A program made the translations under genes and the position numbers. The notes beneath the pieces were generated by a model. It saw nothing but the letters and a program-made list of their open reading frames with translations. It made no database searches and was not told where the DNA came from. This document shows positions 1-8,299 of a stretch of DNA of 14,058 nt, one piece after another; position 1 is the stretch's first letter, and every line of letters starts with the position of its first letter. The stretch comes from UMGS1474 sp050946775 (GTDB taxonomy: Bacteria; Bacillota; Clostridia; Oscillospirales; Acutalibacteraceae), in contig JBMNVL010000048.1 of assembly GCA_050946775.1 (NCBI GenBank), forward strand, positions 1 to 14,058, written 5' to 3'.

Positions 1-3000
1 CGGAAAAGCCGCCGGGGATAAAGACCATCTGGGCGGTTTTCAGCTGCTCCGCCACCCGCTCGACCGAGCGGCGGATGCCGTCGGCGGTGCGGTTGTTGAT
101 AACGACAATTTCCGGCTCGGCACCGGCGTCCCGCATCGCCTTGGCACTGTCAAATTCGCAGTTGGTGCCGGGGAACGCCGGGATGAGCACTTTGGGTTTG
201 GCCACCTTGATCGCCGGGGTGGGACGGGTGGAAGCGTTGTAGGAGAAATCCTTCATCGGAGCGCCGTCGTCGGGGATATTGCAGGAATAGACGCCCTCCA
301 GCTTATCCTCGTAAACGCCCAGCAGTTCTTTAAGCGCGACGCTCTCGCCGCCCAGGGTCAGCTTGCCGTCATCGGTGACGGTCGCCAGTACCCGGGCGCC
401 CTCCACCTTGCCGGTGACCTCCAGCAGGAAGGCGGCGTAGTCGTAGCCGAAAAGCTCCGGCACGGTGACGTCGTCGGCGAACCGCAGGCCCAGCCCGTTG
501 CCGAAGGCCATCTTCATGGCGGCCTCGGCGACGCCGCCGATCCCCGGGGTATACGCCGCCACCGCCTTGCCGCTGCGCAGCAGGCCGGTCACGGTGTCAA
601 ACAGTTTGAGCAGGGAGTCGGTTTTGGGCAGGCCGTTTTCGTCCCGCTCGGGGCGCAGAACGACCAGCTGATTGCCGGGGGTTTTCAGCTCGGGCGAGAC
701 GATGCTCCCCACCGTTTCGGTGGTGACGGCGAAGGAGACCAGGGTGGGCGGTACGTCGAGATCCTCGAACGAGCCGCTCATCGAGTCCTTGCCGCCGATG
801 GAGCCGATTCCCAGCTCCTTTTGCGCCTCGAAGGCGCCCAGCAGCGCCGCCAGCGGTTTGCCCCACCGCCTGCCGTCCTTGCCGGGGCTTTCAAAATATT
901 CCTGGAAGGTGAGGTAAACGTCCTCAAACTTCGCGCCGGTGGCGATCAGCTTGCAGACCGATTCCACCACCGCGAGATAGGCGCCGTGGTAGGGACTTTG
1001 CTCGGTGATGAAGGGATTGTAGCCCCACGCCATCAGCGAGCAGGTGTCGGTGTGCCGTTTTTCCACCGGGATCTTTTGCACCATCGCCTGAATGGGCGTG
1101 AGCTGGTGCTTGCCGCCGAAGGGCATCAGCACCGTGCCGGCGCCGATGGTGGAATCGAACCGCTCGGACAGTCCCCGCTTGGAGCAGACGTTGAGATCGG
1201 CCGCCATGGATTTATAATTCTCCGCAAAACCGCCGGTGACGGTTTTTTTCTGCAGGGCGGGCTTGGCGGGGGTGATGGCAATGTGTTTATCCGCGCCGTT
1301 GGAATTGAGAAATTGGCGGCTGATATCGACGATGGTAGCGCCGTTCCACCGCATGGTCAAGCGGGGCTCGGCCTTGACCGTCGCCACCGGGGTGGCCTGC
1401 AGGTTTTCGCTGTCGGCCAGTTTTAAGAAGGCGTCGACGTCCTTCGCCTCCACGACCACCGCCATCCGCTCCTGGGATTCGCTGATGGCCAGCTCGGTGC
1501 CGTCGAGTCCCTCGTATTTCTTGGGCACGGCGTTGAGGTCGATATCCAGCCCGTCGGCCAGCTCGCCGATGGCGACCGACACCCCGCCGGCGCCGAAATC
1601 GTTGCAGCGTTTGATCAGCCGGCAGGCGTCGCCGTTGCGGAACAGCCGCTGGAGCTTGCGCTCCTCGGGCGCGTTGCCCTTTTGCACCTCGGCGCCGCAG
1701 GTTTCCACCGAATGGGCGTTGTGCGCCTTGGAGGAGCCGGTCGCGCCGCCGATGCCGTCCCGGCCGGTCGCGCCGCCCAGCAGGATGACCACGTCGCCCG
1801 GCGCGGGCACCTCCCGGCGGACGTTTTCGGCCGGGGTGGCGGCGATCACGGCGCCGATCTCCATCCGTTTGGCGGCGTAGCCGGGATGGTAGATCTCATC
1901 CACGATACCGGTCGCCAGACCGATCTGGTTGCCGTAAGAGGAATAGCCCGCCGCCGCGGTGGTGACGATCTTGCGCTGGGGCAGCTTGCCGGGGATGGTA
2001 TCCGCCACCGGCACCGTCGGATCGGCCGCGCCGGTGACCCGCATGGCGCCGTAGACGTAGGAACGTCCCGACAGCGGGTCGCGGATGGCGCCGCCGATGC
2101 AGGTGGCCGCGCCGCCGAAGGGCTCGATCTCGGTGGGATGGTTATGCGTCTCGTTTTTGAAGAGGAGCAGCCACGGCTCGTCCTTGCCCTCGACGTTGAC
2201 GTTGATCTTGACGGTGCAGGCGTTGATCTCCTCCGATTCGTCAAGTTTGTCCAGCTTGCCGTGGGCTTTGAGATATTTGACCGCCACCGTCGCCAGATCC
2301 ATCAGGCAGACGGGCTTGGTGCGGCCGAGTTCTTTGCGGACGGCCAGATAATCGTCGTACGCCTTTTGCAGCAGAGCGTCCTCGAACGTCACCTCGTCGA
2401 TCACCGTCAAAAAGGTGGTGTGACGGCAGTGATCCGACCAGTAGGTGTCAATCATCCGGATCTCGGTGATGGTGGGATCCCGCTTTTCCGAGCGGAAATA
2501 CTCTTGGCAGAAGGCGATATCGTCGGCGTCCATCGCCAGCCCGTAGTCGGCCACGAATGCTTCCAGCCCCGCCCGGTCGAGGGCGTTGAACCCCTCCAGC
2601 GTCTGGACGGTGGTGGGGATGGCGTAGTCGGTTTTGAGGGTGTCCGGCTTGTCGAGCGCCGCTTCGCGGGCCTCCACCGGGTTGATAACGTATTTCTTGA
2701 TCTCGGCGAGTTCATCCGCCGACAGATCCCCGTAGAGGGCGTACACCTTCGCCGTGCGGATGGTGGGGCGTTCCCCCTGCGAGAGGATCTGGATGCACTG
2801 GGCGGCGGAATCCGCCCGCTGATCGAACTGCCCGGGCAGATATTCCACCGCGAACACCGTGGCGCCGGTCAGATCGACTTCGTCGCTCGCCACGTCCAGC
2901 TGCGGCTCGGAAAAAACGGTGCGGGTGGCGTAGGCAAACAGATCGGCGGTGATGTTTTCCGCGTCGTACCGGTTGAGGATGCGCACGCTGTCCAGCGCCT

Positions 3001-3091
3001 TGATCCCCAGCAGATGCCGCACGTCGTACCGCAGGGCTTTGGCTTCGTTGGCAAGCCCCTGTTTTTTCTCCACAAATACGCGATATACCAT
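1..3091 (-). CDS. purL: Phosphoribosylformylglycinamidine synthase, single-chain form (3' end cut by window)
   Basis: Makes FGAM from FGAR, glutamine and ATP (step 4 of de novo purine synthesis, cytoplasm). About 1,030 codons are visible. The ATG at 3091 lies 3 nt after the purD stop. I read, in order: an N-terminal PurS-like region (about residues 1-150); TEIRMIDTYWSDHCRHTTF near residue 220; the ATP-binding FKNETHNHPTEIEPFGG near 312; the second half with SIGGKDSMSG near 765; and the start of the glutamine amidotransferase domain, PKVLIPAFPGTNCEFDSAKA near 962. The window ends at FIPGGFS, just before the expected catalytic Cys, so glutaminase competence cannot be judged. Fused PurS, PurL and PurQ portions mean no separate purS or purQ is needed. 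This layout fits the clade II single-chain FGAM synthases of Clostridia and relatives (family knowledge). No frameshift was seen. The ribosome binding site is weak and lies inside the purD end, which suggests translational coupling. Confidence 0.96.
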   Translation of the reverse strand, partial: MVYRVFVEKKQGLANEAKALRYDVRHLLGIKALDSVRILNRYDAENITADLFAYATRTVFSEPQLDVASDEVDLTGATVFAVEYLPGQFDQRADSAAQCIQILSQGERPTIRTAKVYALYGDLSADELAEIKKYVINPVEAREAALDKPDTLKTDYAIPTTVQTLEGFNALDRAGLEAFVADYGLAMDADDIAFCQEYFRSEKRDPTITEIRMIDTYWSDHCRHTTFLTVIDEVTFEDALLQKAYDDYLAVRKELGRTKPVCLMDLATVAVKYLKAHGKLDKLDESEEINACTVKINVNVEGKDEPWLLLFKNETHNHPTEIEPFGGAATCIGGAIRDPLSGRSYVYGAMRVTGAADPTVPVADTIPGKLPQRKIVTTAAAGYSSYGNQIGLATGIVDEIYHPGYAAKRMEIGAVIAATPAENVRREVPAPGDVVILLGGATGRDGIGGATGSSKAHNAHSVETCGAEVQKGNAPEERKLQRLFRNGDACRLIKRCNDFGAGGVSVAIGELADGLDIDLNAVPKKYEGLDGTELAISESQERMAVVVEAKDVDAFLKLADSENLQATPVATVKAEPRLTMRWNGATIVDISRQFLNSNGADKHIAITPAKPALQKKTVTGGFAENYKSMAADLNVCSKRGLSERFDSTIGAGTVLMPFGGKHQLTPIQAMVQKIPVEKRHTDTCSLMAWGYNPFITEQSPYHGAYLAVVESVCKLIATGAKFEDVYLTFQEYFESPGKDGRRWGKPLAALLGAFEAQKELGIGSIGGKDSMSGSFEDLDVPPTLVSFAVTTETVGSIVSPELKTPGNQLVVLRPERDENGLPKTDSLLKLFDTVTGLLRSGKAVAAYTPGIGGVAEAAMKMAFGNGLGLRFADDVTVPELFGYDYAAFLLEVTGKVEGARVLATVTDDGKLTLGGESVALKELLGVYEDKLEGVYSCNIPDDGAPMKDFSYNASTRPTPAIKVAKPKVLIPAFPGTNCEFDSAKAMRDAGAEPEIVVINNRTADGIRRSVERVAEQLKTAQMVFIPGGFS

Positions 3092-3094
3092 AAA

Positions 3095-4360
3095 TCAGTT
3101 CCCCGCTTTCAAGGCTTTTTGACCGATATCGTGGCGGTAAGCGGCGTTTTCAAAGGTGATCCGCTCCACCATGCCGTAGGCGGCGTCGATGGCGCCGCGC
3201 AGGGTGTCGGCCACGGCGGTGGCGCCCAGCACCCGGCCGCCGGAGGTAACCAGCTGCCCGTCCTTCATGGCGGCGCCGGCGACGTAAACGCTGTCCCGCA
3301 CGGCGGCGGGCAGGTCAATGGGATAGCCCTTGCCGTAGGCGGTGGGATAACCGCCCGACGCCATGATGACGCAGCAGGCGTGCTTGTCGCTGAAGGTGAC
3401 CGGCGTCTGCGCCAGCGTGCCGTCGGTGGTGGCTTTCATCACGGTGAGCAGGTCGCTTTCCAGCAGGGGCAGTACCACCTGGGTCTCGGGATCGCCGAAA
3501 CGGCAGTTGTATTCGATCACCTTGGGGCCGTCCGGCGTCAGCATCAGCCCGAAATACAAACAGCCCTTGAAGGGGCGGCCTTCGGCCTTCATGGCGCGGA
3601 TGGTGGGCAAAAAGATGGTGCGCATACACTCGTCCGCGATGGCCGGGGTGTAGTAAGGGTTGGGGGCGACGGTGCCCATGCCGCCGGTGTTCAGGCCGGT
3701 GTCGCCGTCGCCGATCCGCTTGTGATCCATCGAGGAGATCATCGGCACCACCGTCTCGCCGTCGGTAAAGGAGAGCACCGACACCTCGGGGCCGGTCAAA
3801 AACTCCTCAATGACGATCCGATCGCCGCTTTTGCCGAACTGCTTGTCCCGCATCATCGACACCACGGCGGCTTTGGCCTCATCCCGGGTCTGGGCGATGA
3901 TGACCCCCTTGCCCAGCGCCAGTCCGTCGGCCTTGACGACGGTGGGGACGGGCGCGGTGTCGAGATAGCGCAGCGCCGCGTCCATCTCGTCGAACACCTC
4001 GTAGGAGGCGGTGGGGATGCCGTATTGTTTCATCAACTGCTTGGAAAACACCTTGCTGCCCTCGATGACGGCGGCCGCCTTGTTCGGGCCGAAGCAGGGG
4101 ATCCCCTTTTCGGTCAGCGCGTCGACGCAGCCCAGCACCAGCGGGTCGTCAGGCGCCACCACGGCGTAGTCCACCGGATGGCTCGTCGCAAAGGCGACGA
4201 TGCCGTCGATATCGGTGGCGGCCACGTCCACGCAGGTCGCGTCGGCCGCGATGCCGCCGTTGCCGGGCAACGCCCAGACGGTGGTCACCCCCGGATTTTC
4301 CTTGAGTTTTTTGATGATGGCGTGTTCTCTGCCGCCGCCGCCGACAACCAGGATATTCAT
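3095..4360 (-). CDS. purD: Phosphoribosylamine-glycine ligase (GAR synthetase)
   Basis: Joins glycine to phosphoribosylamine using ATP (step 2 of the pathway). The protein is 421 residues, normal for the family, with an ATP-grasp fold. Visible motifs are the N-terminal VVGGGGREHAI (5-15), the ATP-grasp loop VVKADGLALGKGV (141-153), the central NTGGMGTVAPNP (224-235) and the signature IEYNCRFGDPETQ (282-294) that carries metal and ATP ligands. The start is the ATG at 4360, preceded by AAAGGAG. The TGA stop is 3 nt before purL. The gene follows the 354-nt repeat-filled gap after the AICAR formyltransferase gene, the only large break in the operon. I see no convincing terminator or promoter in that gap, so read-through transcription is assumed. 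Confidence 0.97.
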   Translation of the reverse strand: MNILVVGGGGREHAIIKKLKENPGVTTVWALPGNGGIAADATCVDVAATDIDGIVAFATSHPVDYAVVAPDDPLVLGCVDALTEKGIPCFGPNKAAAVIEGSKVFSKQLMKQYGIPTASYEVFDEMDAALRYLDTAPVPTVVKADGLALGKGVIIAQTRDEAKAAVVSMMRDKQFGKSGDRIVIEEFLTGPEVSVLSFTDGETVVPMISSMDHKRIGDGDTGLNTGGMGTVAPNPYYTPAIADECMRTIFLPTIRAMKAEGRPFKGCLYFGLMLTPDGPKVIEYNCRFGDPETQVVLPLLESDLLTVMKATTDGTLAQTPVTFSDKHACCVIMASGGYPTAYGKGYPIDLPAAVRDSVYVAGAAMKDGQLVTSGGRVLGATAVADTLRGAIDAAYGMVERITFENAAYRHDIGQKALKAGN

Positions 4361-4714
4361 ACGCAGTCTCCTTTATTCGCAAATGGTTCGGCGGCGGATG
4401 TCGTCCGCCCCTACAGCACGATCACAGCGCATAGCGCTCCGTAGGATGGGATGCTCCTATCCCGCCGCCAGACAACCCCTCAGTCTCGCTATCGCTCGCC
4501 GGCTCCCCTTACACAGGAGAGCCAAGGCGGCTGCCGTTGGTTTGCTACGGAAAGATTCTTCGGACTCCCGCCCTCAGAATGACATCGCATTTCGTTGCGT
4601 TGCCATCCTGAGCCGTTTGCGGCGAAGGATCTTTTTATCACCCAGCGAGAGGATGATGTGGAACCCTACCGCAAAATTGCGGGGTGCGATCTAACGTCTA
4701 CCGTCTAATATCTA
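4361..4714. repeat. Repeat-filled intergenic gap inside the pur operon
   Basis: A non-coding stretch between the formyltransferase gene and purD. It is a mosaic of short dispersed repeats: an imperfect palindrome around GGATGTCGTCCGCCCCTAC (4396-4414); a GGGAT/ATCCC hairpin near 4448-4463; a block beginning CAGTCTCG at 4481 with a GGCTC/GAGCC hairpin at 4501-4523 followed by CAAGG; and the paired inverted units at 4551-4634. All but the GGGAT/ATCCC hairpin have relatives in the 11285-11640 region. Near 4670-4683 there is a CCGCAA/TTGCGG dyad without a T-run, so it is not a convincing terminator. The only open frames crossing the gap are antisense shadows. Confidence 0.75.
4551..4634 (+). repeat. 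Paired inverted copies of a 33-bp dispersed repeat (copy A)
   Basis: Two 33-bp units face each other. Unit 1 at 4551-4583 begins AAAGATTCTTCGG and ends CTCAGAATGAC. Unit 2 at 4602-4634 is the same unit reversed, reading GCCATCCTGAG to CGAAGGATCTTT. The ends are conserved and the middle roughly 10 bp varies. The whole block recurs in reverse orientation at 11516-11600. The unit resembles the GTCATTCTGAGC...GAAGAATCT repeats scattered through many bacterial genomes (recalled, not searched). Confidence 0.8.
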
Positions 4715-5899
4715 TCAATGATGGAACAGGCGCATGCCGGTGAAGGCCATCACCATGCCGTATTTGTCGGCCGTCTCGATCACCTGATCGTCCCGGATGG
4801 AGCCGCCCGGCTCGGCGATATATTTGACGCCCGAGCGCTTGGCGCGCTCGATGTTGTCGCCAAACGGGAAGAAGGCGTCGCTGCCCAGCGCCACGCCGTC
4901 GATAGTGGCAAGATAGGCCGCTTTTTCCTCGGCGGTCAGCGGCGAGGGCTGGCTGGAGAAATATTTCTGCCAGTTGCCGTCGGCGCAGACGTCCTCCTCG
5001 TTTTGGTTGATGTAGCCGTCGATGACGTTGTCCCGCTCGGGGCGGCCGAGCCCCTCCTTGAAGGGCAGGTTCAGCACCTTTTCGTGCTGGCGCAAAAACC
5101 AGGTGTCCGCCTTGCTGCCCGCCAGACGGGTGCAATGGATGCGGGACTGCTGGCCGGCGCCCACGCCGATGGCCTGGCCGTCCACCGCAAAGCAGACCGA
5201 GTTGGACTGGGTGTATTTGAGGGTGATCAGGGCGATGATCAGATCCCGCGCCGCGCTGTCGGGCAGGTCGCGGTTTTTGGTGACGAGATTCTGCAGCAGC
5301 TCGTTGTTGATCTTGAACTCGTTGCGGCCCTGCTCAAAGGTGATGCCGTAGACCTGCTTGTGCTCGATGGGGTCGGGCTTGTAATCGGGGTCGATCTTGA
5401 CGATGTTGTAGTTGCCCTTGCGCTTTTGCTTGAGGATCGCCAGCGCCTCGTCGGTGTAGCCGGGGGCGATGACGCCGTCGGACACCTCCCGCTTGATCAT
5501 TTTGGCGGTGGTGGCGTCGCAGACGTCGGACAGGGCGACCCAGTCGCCGAAGGAGCACATCCGGTCGGTGCCGCGGGCACGGGCGTAGGCGCAGGCCAGC
5601 GGGGATTCGTCCAGCCCCTCGATGTCATCGACGAAGCAGGCCTTTTTCAGAGTATCGGACAGCGGAATGCCGACCGCCGCCGAGGTGGGGCTGACGTGCT
5701 TGAAGGAGGTGACCGCCGGCAGACCCAGCGCCTCCTTGATCTCCTTGACCAGCTGCCAGGAGTTGAAGGCGTCGAGGAAGTTGATAAAGCCGGGACGGCC
5801 GCTCAAAATCTCGATGGGCAGATCGGCGCCGTCCGCCATAAAGATCTTGGCGGGCTTCTGGTTGGGGTTGCAGCCGTATTTCAGTTCAAATTCTTTCAT
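4715..5899 (-). CDS. purH: Stand-alone AICAR formyltransferase (PurH C-terminal domain type)
   Basis: Transfers the formyl group of 10-formyl-THF to AICAR (ZMP) to give FAICAR, the second-to-last step to IMP. The protein is 394 residues from the ATG at 5899. A TTG two codons upstream is possible, but AAGGAG is better spaced (9 nt) for the ATG. It aligns by eye only with the transformylase half of bifunctional PurH: the N-terminal LKYGCNPNQKPA corresponds to the middle of normal PurH, so the MGS-like IMP cyclohydrolase domain is absent. The catalytic Lys-His pair sits in SFKHVSPTSAAVG (K67, H68). Other conserved parts are GAGQQSRIHCTRLA (247-260), SDAFFPFGDNIE and GGSIRD. The cyclohydrolase activity is supplied by the gene 13 nt upstream. 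Its substrate, ZMP, is the ligand of the riboswitch at the head of this operon. Confidence 0.93.
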   Translation of the reverse strand: MKEFELKYGCNPNQKPAKIFMADGADLPIEILSGRPGFINFLDAFNSWQLVKEIKEALGLPAVTSFKHVSPTSAAVGIPLSDTLKKACFVDDIEGLDESPLACAYARARGTDRMCSFGDWVALSDVCDATTAKMIKREVSDGVIAPGYTDEALAILKQKRKGNYNIVKIDPDYKPDPIEHKQVYGITFEQGRNEFKINNELLQNLVTKNRDLPDSAARDLIIALITLKYTQSNSVCFAVDGQAIGVGAGQQSRIHCTRLAGSKADTWFLRQHEKVLNLPFKEGLGRPERDNVIDGYINQNEEDVCADGNWQKYFSSQPSPLTAEEKAAYLATIDGVALGSDAFFPFGDNIERAKRSGVKYIAEPGGSIRDDQVIETADKYGMVMAFTGMRLFHH

Positions 5900-5912
5900 G
5901 GTCAACCGCTCC

Positions 5913-6632
5913 TTACTTATTTTTGTTGATCAAACGGGTGTCCGCGGCGCCGGTCTTCAGATCGGTGTACCGCACGTACAGCGAAATTTTGTTGTCGGCG
6001 TTGAGCGCGTCCCACAGCGCGTCGGTGAAGACGTCGATATCGTCGGGGATGGCCACCCGCTCAGGCTCGCCCTGGAAGGTGGGAATGGGGTTGCCGTCGC
6101 AAACGTAGGTGTGCAGAAAATGTCCCAGTCCCGCCAGCGCCGGATAGGCGAAGGTGTAGCGGTTGCAGGCGGTGCCGGCCGCGTCGGCGCTTTTGAGAAT
6201 GCTCATCTCATAGGTGAAATCGCCCTCGCCGAAGGTCGCCATACCGCTGATGCGGGGGGTAAAGTTGGGAGCGTCGGGCTCAAATTCCCGGGTGGTCAAC
6301 GCCCCGGCGAAGCTGCCGCCGGCCTTGAGCGCTTCAAAGACGGTGTCGGTCTGGTCGCCGTTGGTGACGATCAGCTTGTTTTCCCACTGGCGTACCGCCG
6401 CGTAGATGATCAGGCTGGGATCTTCCACCTTGGAAGCGTCAAACGGCTCGGTAAAGACGGCGCCGTCCTTTTCGGTGAAGACGCGGTTGCGGCTGTTGGC
6501 GCTGCGGCCCATGATGAAATAGGCGGTGACGGCCTTGCTCCCGTCAGCCGATTTGCCGATCACGATCCCCCGGCCCACGTAGGCGTTGTCCCGGATCAGT
6601 TCGGCGATGTCGTGGATCTTGTAGATGTCCAT
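5913..6632 (-). CDS. purO: IMP cyclohydrolase, PurO family
   Basis: Closes the ring of FAICAR to form IMP, the last step of the pathway. The protein is 239 residues. The ATG at 6632 has GGAGAAGGAG upstream and lies 20 nt after the purN stop. It does not resemble the MGS-like cyclohydrolase domain of bacterial PurH. It matches the archaeal-type PurO family (Ntn-hydrolase fold): YVGRGIVIGKSADGS near residue 18, MGRSANSRNRVF (41-52), IVTNGDQTDTVFEAL (88-102), and the segment with NFTPRISGMATFGEGDF (123-139). The assignment is by recalled family patterns and is strengthened by position: it sits directly before a formyltransferase that lacks a cyclohydrolase domain. It is slightly longer than archaeal PurO (about 200 residues), as recalled for bacterial members. 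Confidence 0.9.
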   Translation of the reverse strand: MDIYKIHDIAELIRDNAYVGRGIVIGKSADGSKAVTAYFIMGRSANSRNRVFTEKDGAVFTEPFDASKVEDPSLIIYAAVRQWENKLIVTNGDQTDTVFEALKAGGSFAGALTTREFEPDAPNFTPRISGMATFGEGDFTYEMSILKSADAAGTACNRYTFAYPALAGLGHFLHTYVCDGNPIPTFQGEPERVAIPDDIDVFTDALWDALNADNKISLYVRYTDLKTGAADTRLINKNK

Positions 6633-6652
6633 GGCGATTCTCCTTCTCCTGT

Positions 6653-7258
6653 TTATTCCAAATTCATTTTGGCGCATACCATTTCGGCGGCCGCCGGCAG
6701 CAGCTGCCACTCCGCCTGCTCCATCACCCGGCGCTGCAGCGTTTCGGGGGTATCGCCGTCTTCTATATAAACTGCCTTTTGCAGCAGTATTTCGCCGCCG
6801 TCGGGGATCTCGTTGACAAAATGCACCGTCGCGCCGGTGACCTTGACGCCCTTTGCCAGCGCCGCCTCGTGCACCTTCAATCCGTAAAATCCCTGGCCGC
6901 AGAACGACGGGATCAACGAGGGGTGGACGTTGATGATCCGCCGGGGAAACCGGCGGGTAAACCGTTCGCTGAGGATGGCGAGAAAGCCCGCCAGCACGAT
7001 CAGATCGATCCGGTTGTCCTCCAGCAGACGGATCAGGGCGTCCTCAAACGCCTCCTGACTGCCGCATTCCTTTTTGAGCACCGTCGCGGTGGCGATGCCG
7101 GCGTTTTCCGCCCGGGTGAGGGCGTAGGCACCGGCCTTGTTGGCCACCACCAGCGCGATTTGGCCGCTGTGCAGAACGCCGGCTTTTTGCGCGTCGATCA
7201 GCGCCTGCAGATTGGTGCCGCCGCCCGATACCAAAACGGCAATGTTGGCCTTTCTCAT
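6653..7258 (-). CDS. purN: Phosphoribosylglycinamide formyltransferase (10-formyl-THF dependent)
   Basis: Formylates GAR to FGAR using 10-formyl-THF (step 3). The protein is 201 residues, normal for PurN. It shows IAVLVSGGGTNLQALI (6-21) for phosphate binding and RIINVHPSLIPSFCGQGFYG (107-126), which carries catalytic N110 and H112. D153 in the HFVNEIPDGGEILLQ segment (146-160) completes the N-H-D set. The start ATG overlaps the purM stop (ATGA, 7255-7258), so the two are probably translationally coupled. Together with the AICAR formyltransferase it makes the operon demand two 10-formyl-THF per IMP, the cofactor shortage that ZMP reports. Confidence 0.96.
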   Translation of the reverse strand: MRKANIAVLVSGGGTNLQALIDAQKAGVLHSGQIALVVANKAGAYALTRAENAGIATATVLKKECGSQEAFEDALIRLLEDNRIDLIVLAGFLAILSERFTRRFPRRIINVHPSLIPSFCGQGFYGLKVHEAALAKGVKVTGATVHFVNEIPDGGEILLQKAVYIEDGDTPETLQRRVMEQAEWQLLPAAAEMVCAKMNLE

Positions 7259-8295
7259 AAAATCACCTTGTCGTCAGACGCGACAATCTCACCGATCACG
7301 TAAGCGTCCTCGCCGTTTTCACGCAGGATGGCGAGCGCTTTGTCGGCGTCGGCCGCCGCCACGACGATGCTCATCCCCACCCCCATGTTGAAGGTGTTGA
7401 ACATATCCCGCTCGCTGATGCCGCCCCGTTTGGCGATCAAATCGAAGATGGGCAGCACCCGCACGGCGGTGCGGTCGATTTTCGCGCCCAGTCCGTCGGG
7501 GATGCTGCGGGGAATGTTTTCATAAAAACCGCCGCCGGTGATATGGGAGATCCCCTTGACCTTCACCTGCTCGAGCAAGGCCAGCACCGGCTTGACGTAG
7601 ATTTTGGTGGGGGTCAGCAGCGTCTCGCCGATCGACCGGCCGCCCAGTTCGGCGCAGGGGGCTTTGAGATCGGCGTTTTCCACGTCGAACACCTTGCGCA
7701 CCAGGGAAAAGCCGTTGGAATGCACCCCGCTCGAGGGCAGGGCGATCACCGCGTCGCCGGGGGTCATCGCGCGGTTGTCGATGATGGCGGCTTTGTCCAC
7801 CACGCCGGTGCAATAGCCGGCCAGATCGTATTCATCCACGGGATAAAAGCCGGGCATTTCGGCGGTTTCGCCGCCGATCAGCGCCGCGCCCGACTGGACG
7901 CAGCCCTCGCAGACGCCCTTGACGATCGCCTCGATCCGCTCGGGGACGTTTTTGCCGCAGGCGATGTAATCCAGGAAGAACAGCGGCTTGGCGCCGCAGC
8001 AGATGATGTCATTGACGCACATCGCCACGCAGTCGACGCCGACGGTGTCGTGCTTGTCCATCAAAAAGGCGAGCTTGAGCTTGGTGCCGACCCCGTCGGT
8101 GCCGCTGACCAGAACCGGCTTGGAAATGCCGGTCAGATCCAGCTCGAACAGGCCGCCGAACCCGCCCACGTCGGAGCAGACCCCGGCGGTCATGGTGCGG
8201 GCGATATGCTGTTTCATCAGTTCCACCGCCCGGTAGCCGGCGGTGATATCCACCCCGGCGGCGGCGTAAGCGTCCGAATGCGATTTCGTATTCAT
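7255..8295 (-). CDS. purM: Phosphoribosylformylglycinamidine cyclo-ligase (AIR synthetase)
   Basis: Converts FGAM to AIR with ATP (step 5). The protein is 346 residues from the ATG at 8295 (MNTKSHSDAYAAAGVDI). An in-frame start 14 codons upstream would lie inside the purF end and adds non-conserved residues, so I reject it. AAGGA precedes the chosen start. Motifs: VLVSGTDGVGTKLKLAF (61-77), MCVNDIICCGAKPLFFLDY (92-110), GGETAEMPGFYP near 150, GVHSNGFSLVRK, and HITGGGFYENIPR. It lies 4 nt after the purF stop and overlaps purN by the ATGA junction. Same ATPase superfamily as the PurL core. Confidence 0.97.
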   Translation of the reverse strand: MNTKSHSDAYAAAGVDITAGYRAVELMKQHIARTMTAGVCSDVGGFGGLFELDLTGISKPVLVSGTDGVGTKLKLAFLMDKHDTVGVDCVAMCVNDIICCGAKPLFFLDYIACGKNVPERIEAIVKGVCEGCVQSGAALIGGETAEMPGFYPVDEYDLAGYCTGVVDKAAIIDNRAMTPGDAVIALPSSGVHSNGFSLVRKVFDVENADLKAPCAELGGRSIGETLLTPTKIYVKPVLALLEQVKVKGISHITGGGFYENIPRSIPDGLGAKIDRTAVRVLPIFDLIAKRGGISERDMFNTFNMGVGMSIVVAAADADKALAILRENGEDAYVIGEIVASDDKVIL

Positions 8296-8299
8296 ACTC

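Noticed and set aside
1682..4444. A 920-codon open frame on the plus strand
   Set aside because: It lies antisense to purL and purD, is rich in Gly, Arg, His and Asp as expected of a GC-rich shadow frame, and has no recognisable domain. The minus-strand genes are unmistakable.
4361..4714. Internal promoter for purD and purL
   Set aside because: A TTGATA-like box occurs on the minus strand near 4714, but no well-spaced -10 box follows. Read-through from purH is simpler.
4718..5929. A 403-codon plus-strand open frame
   Set aside because: An exact antisense shadow of the AICAR formyltransferase gene, with low-complexity shadow composition.
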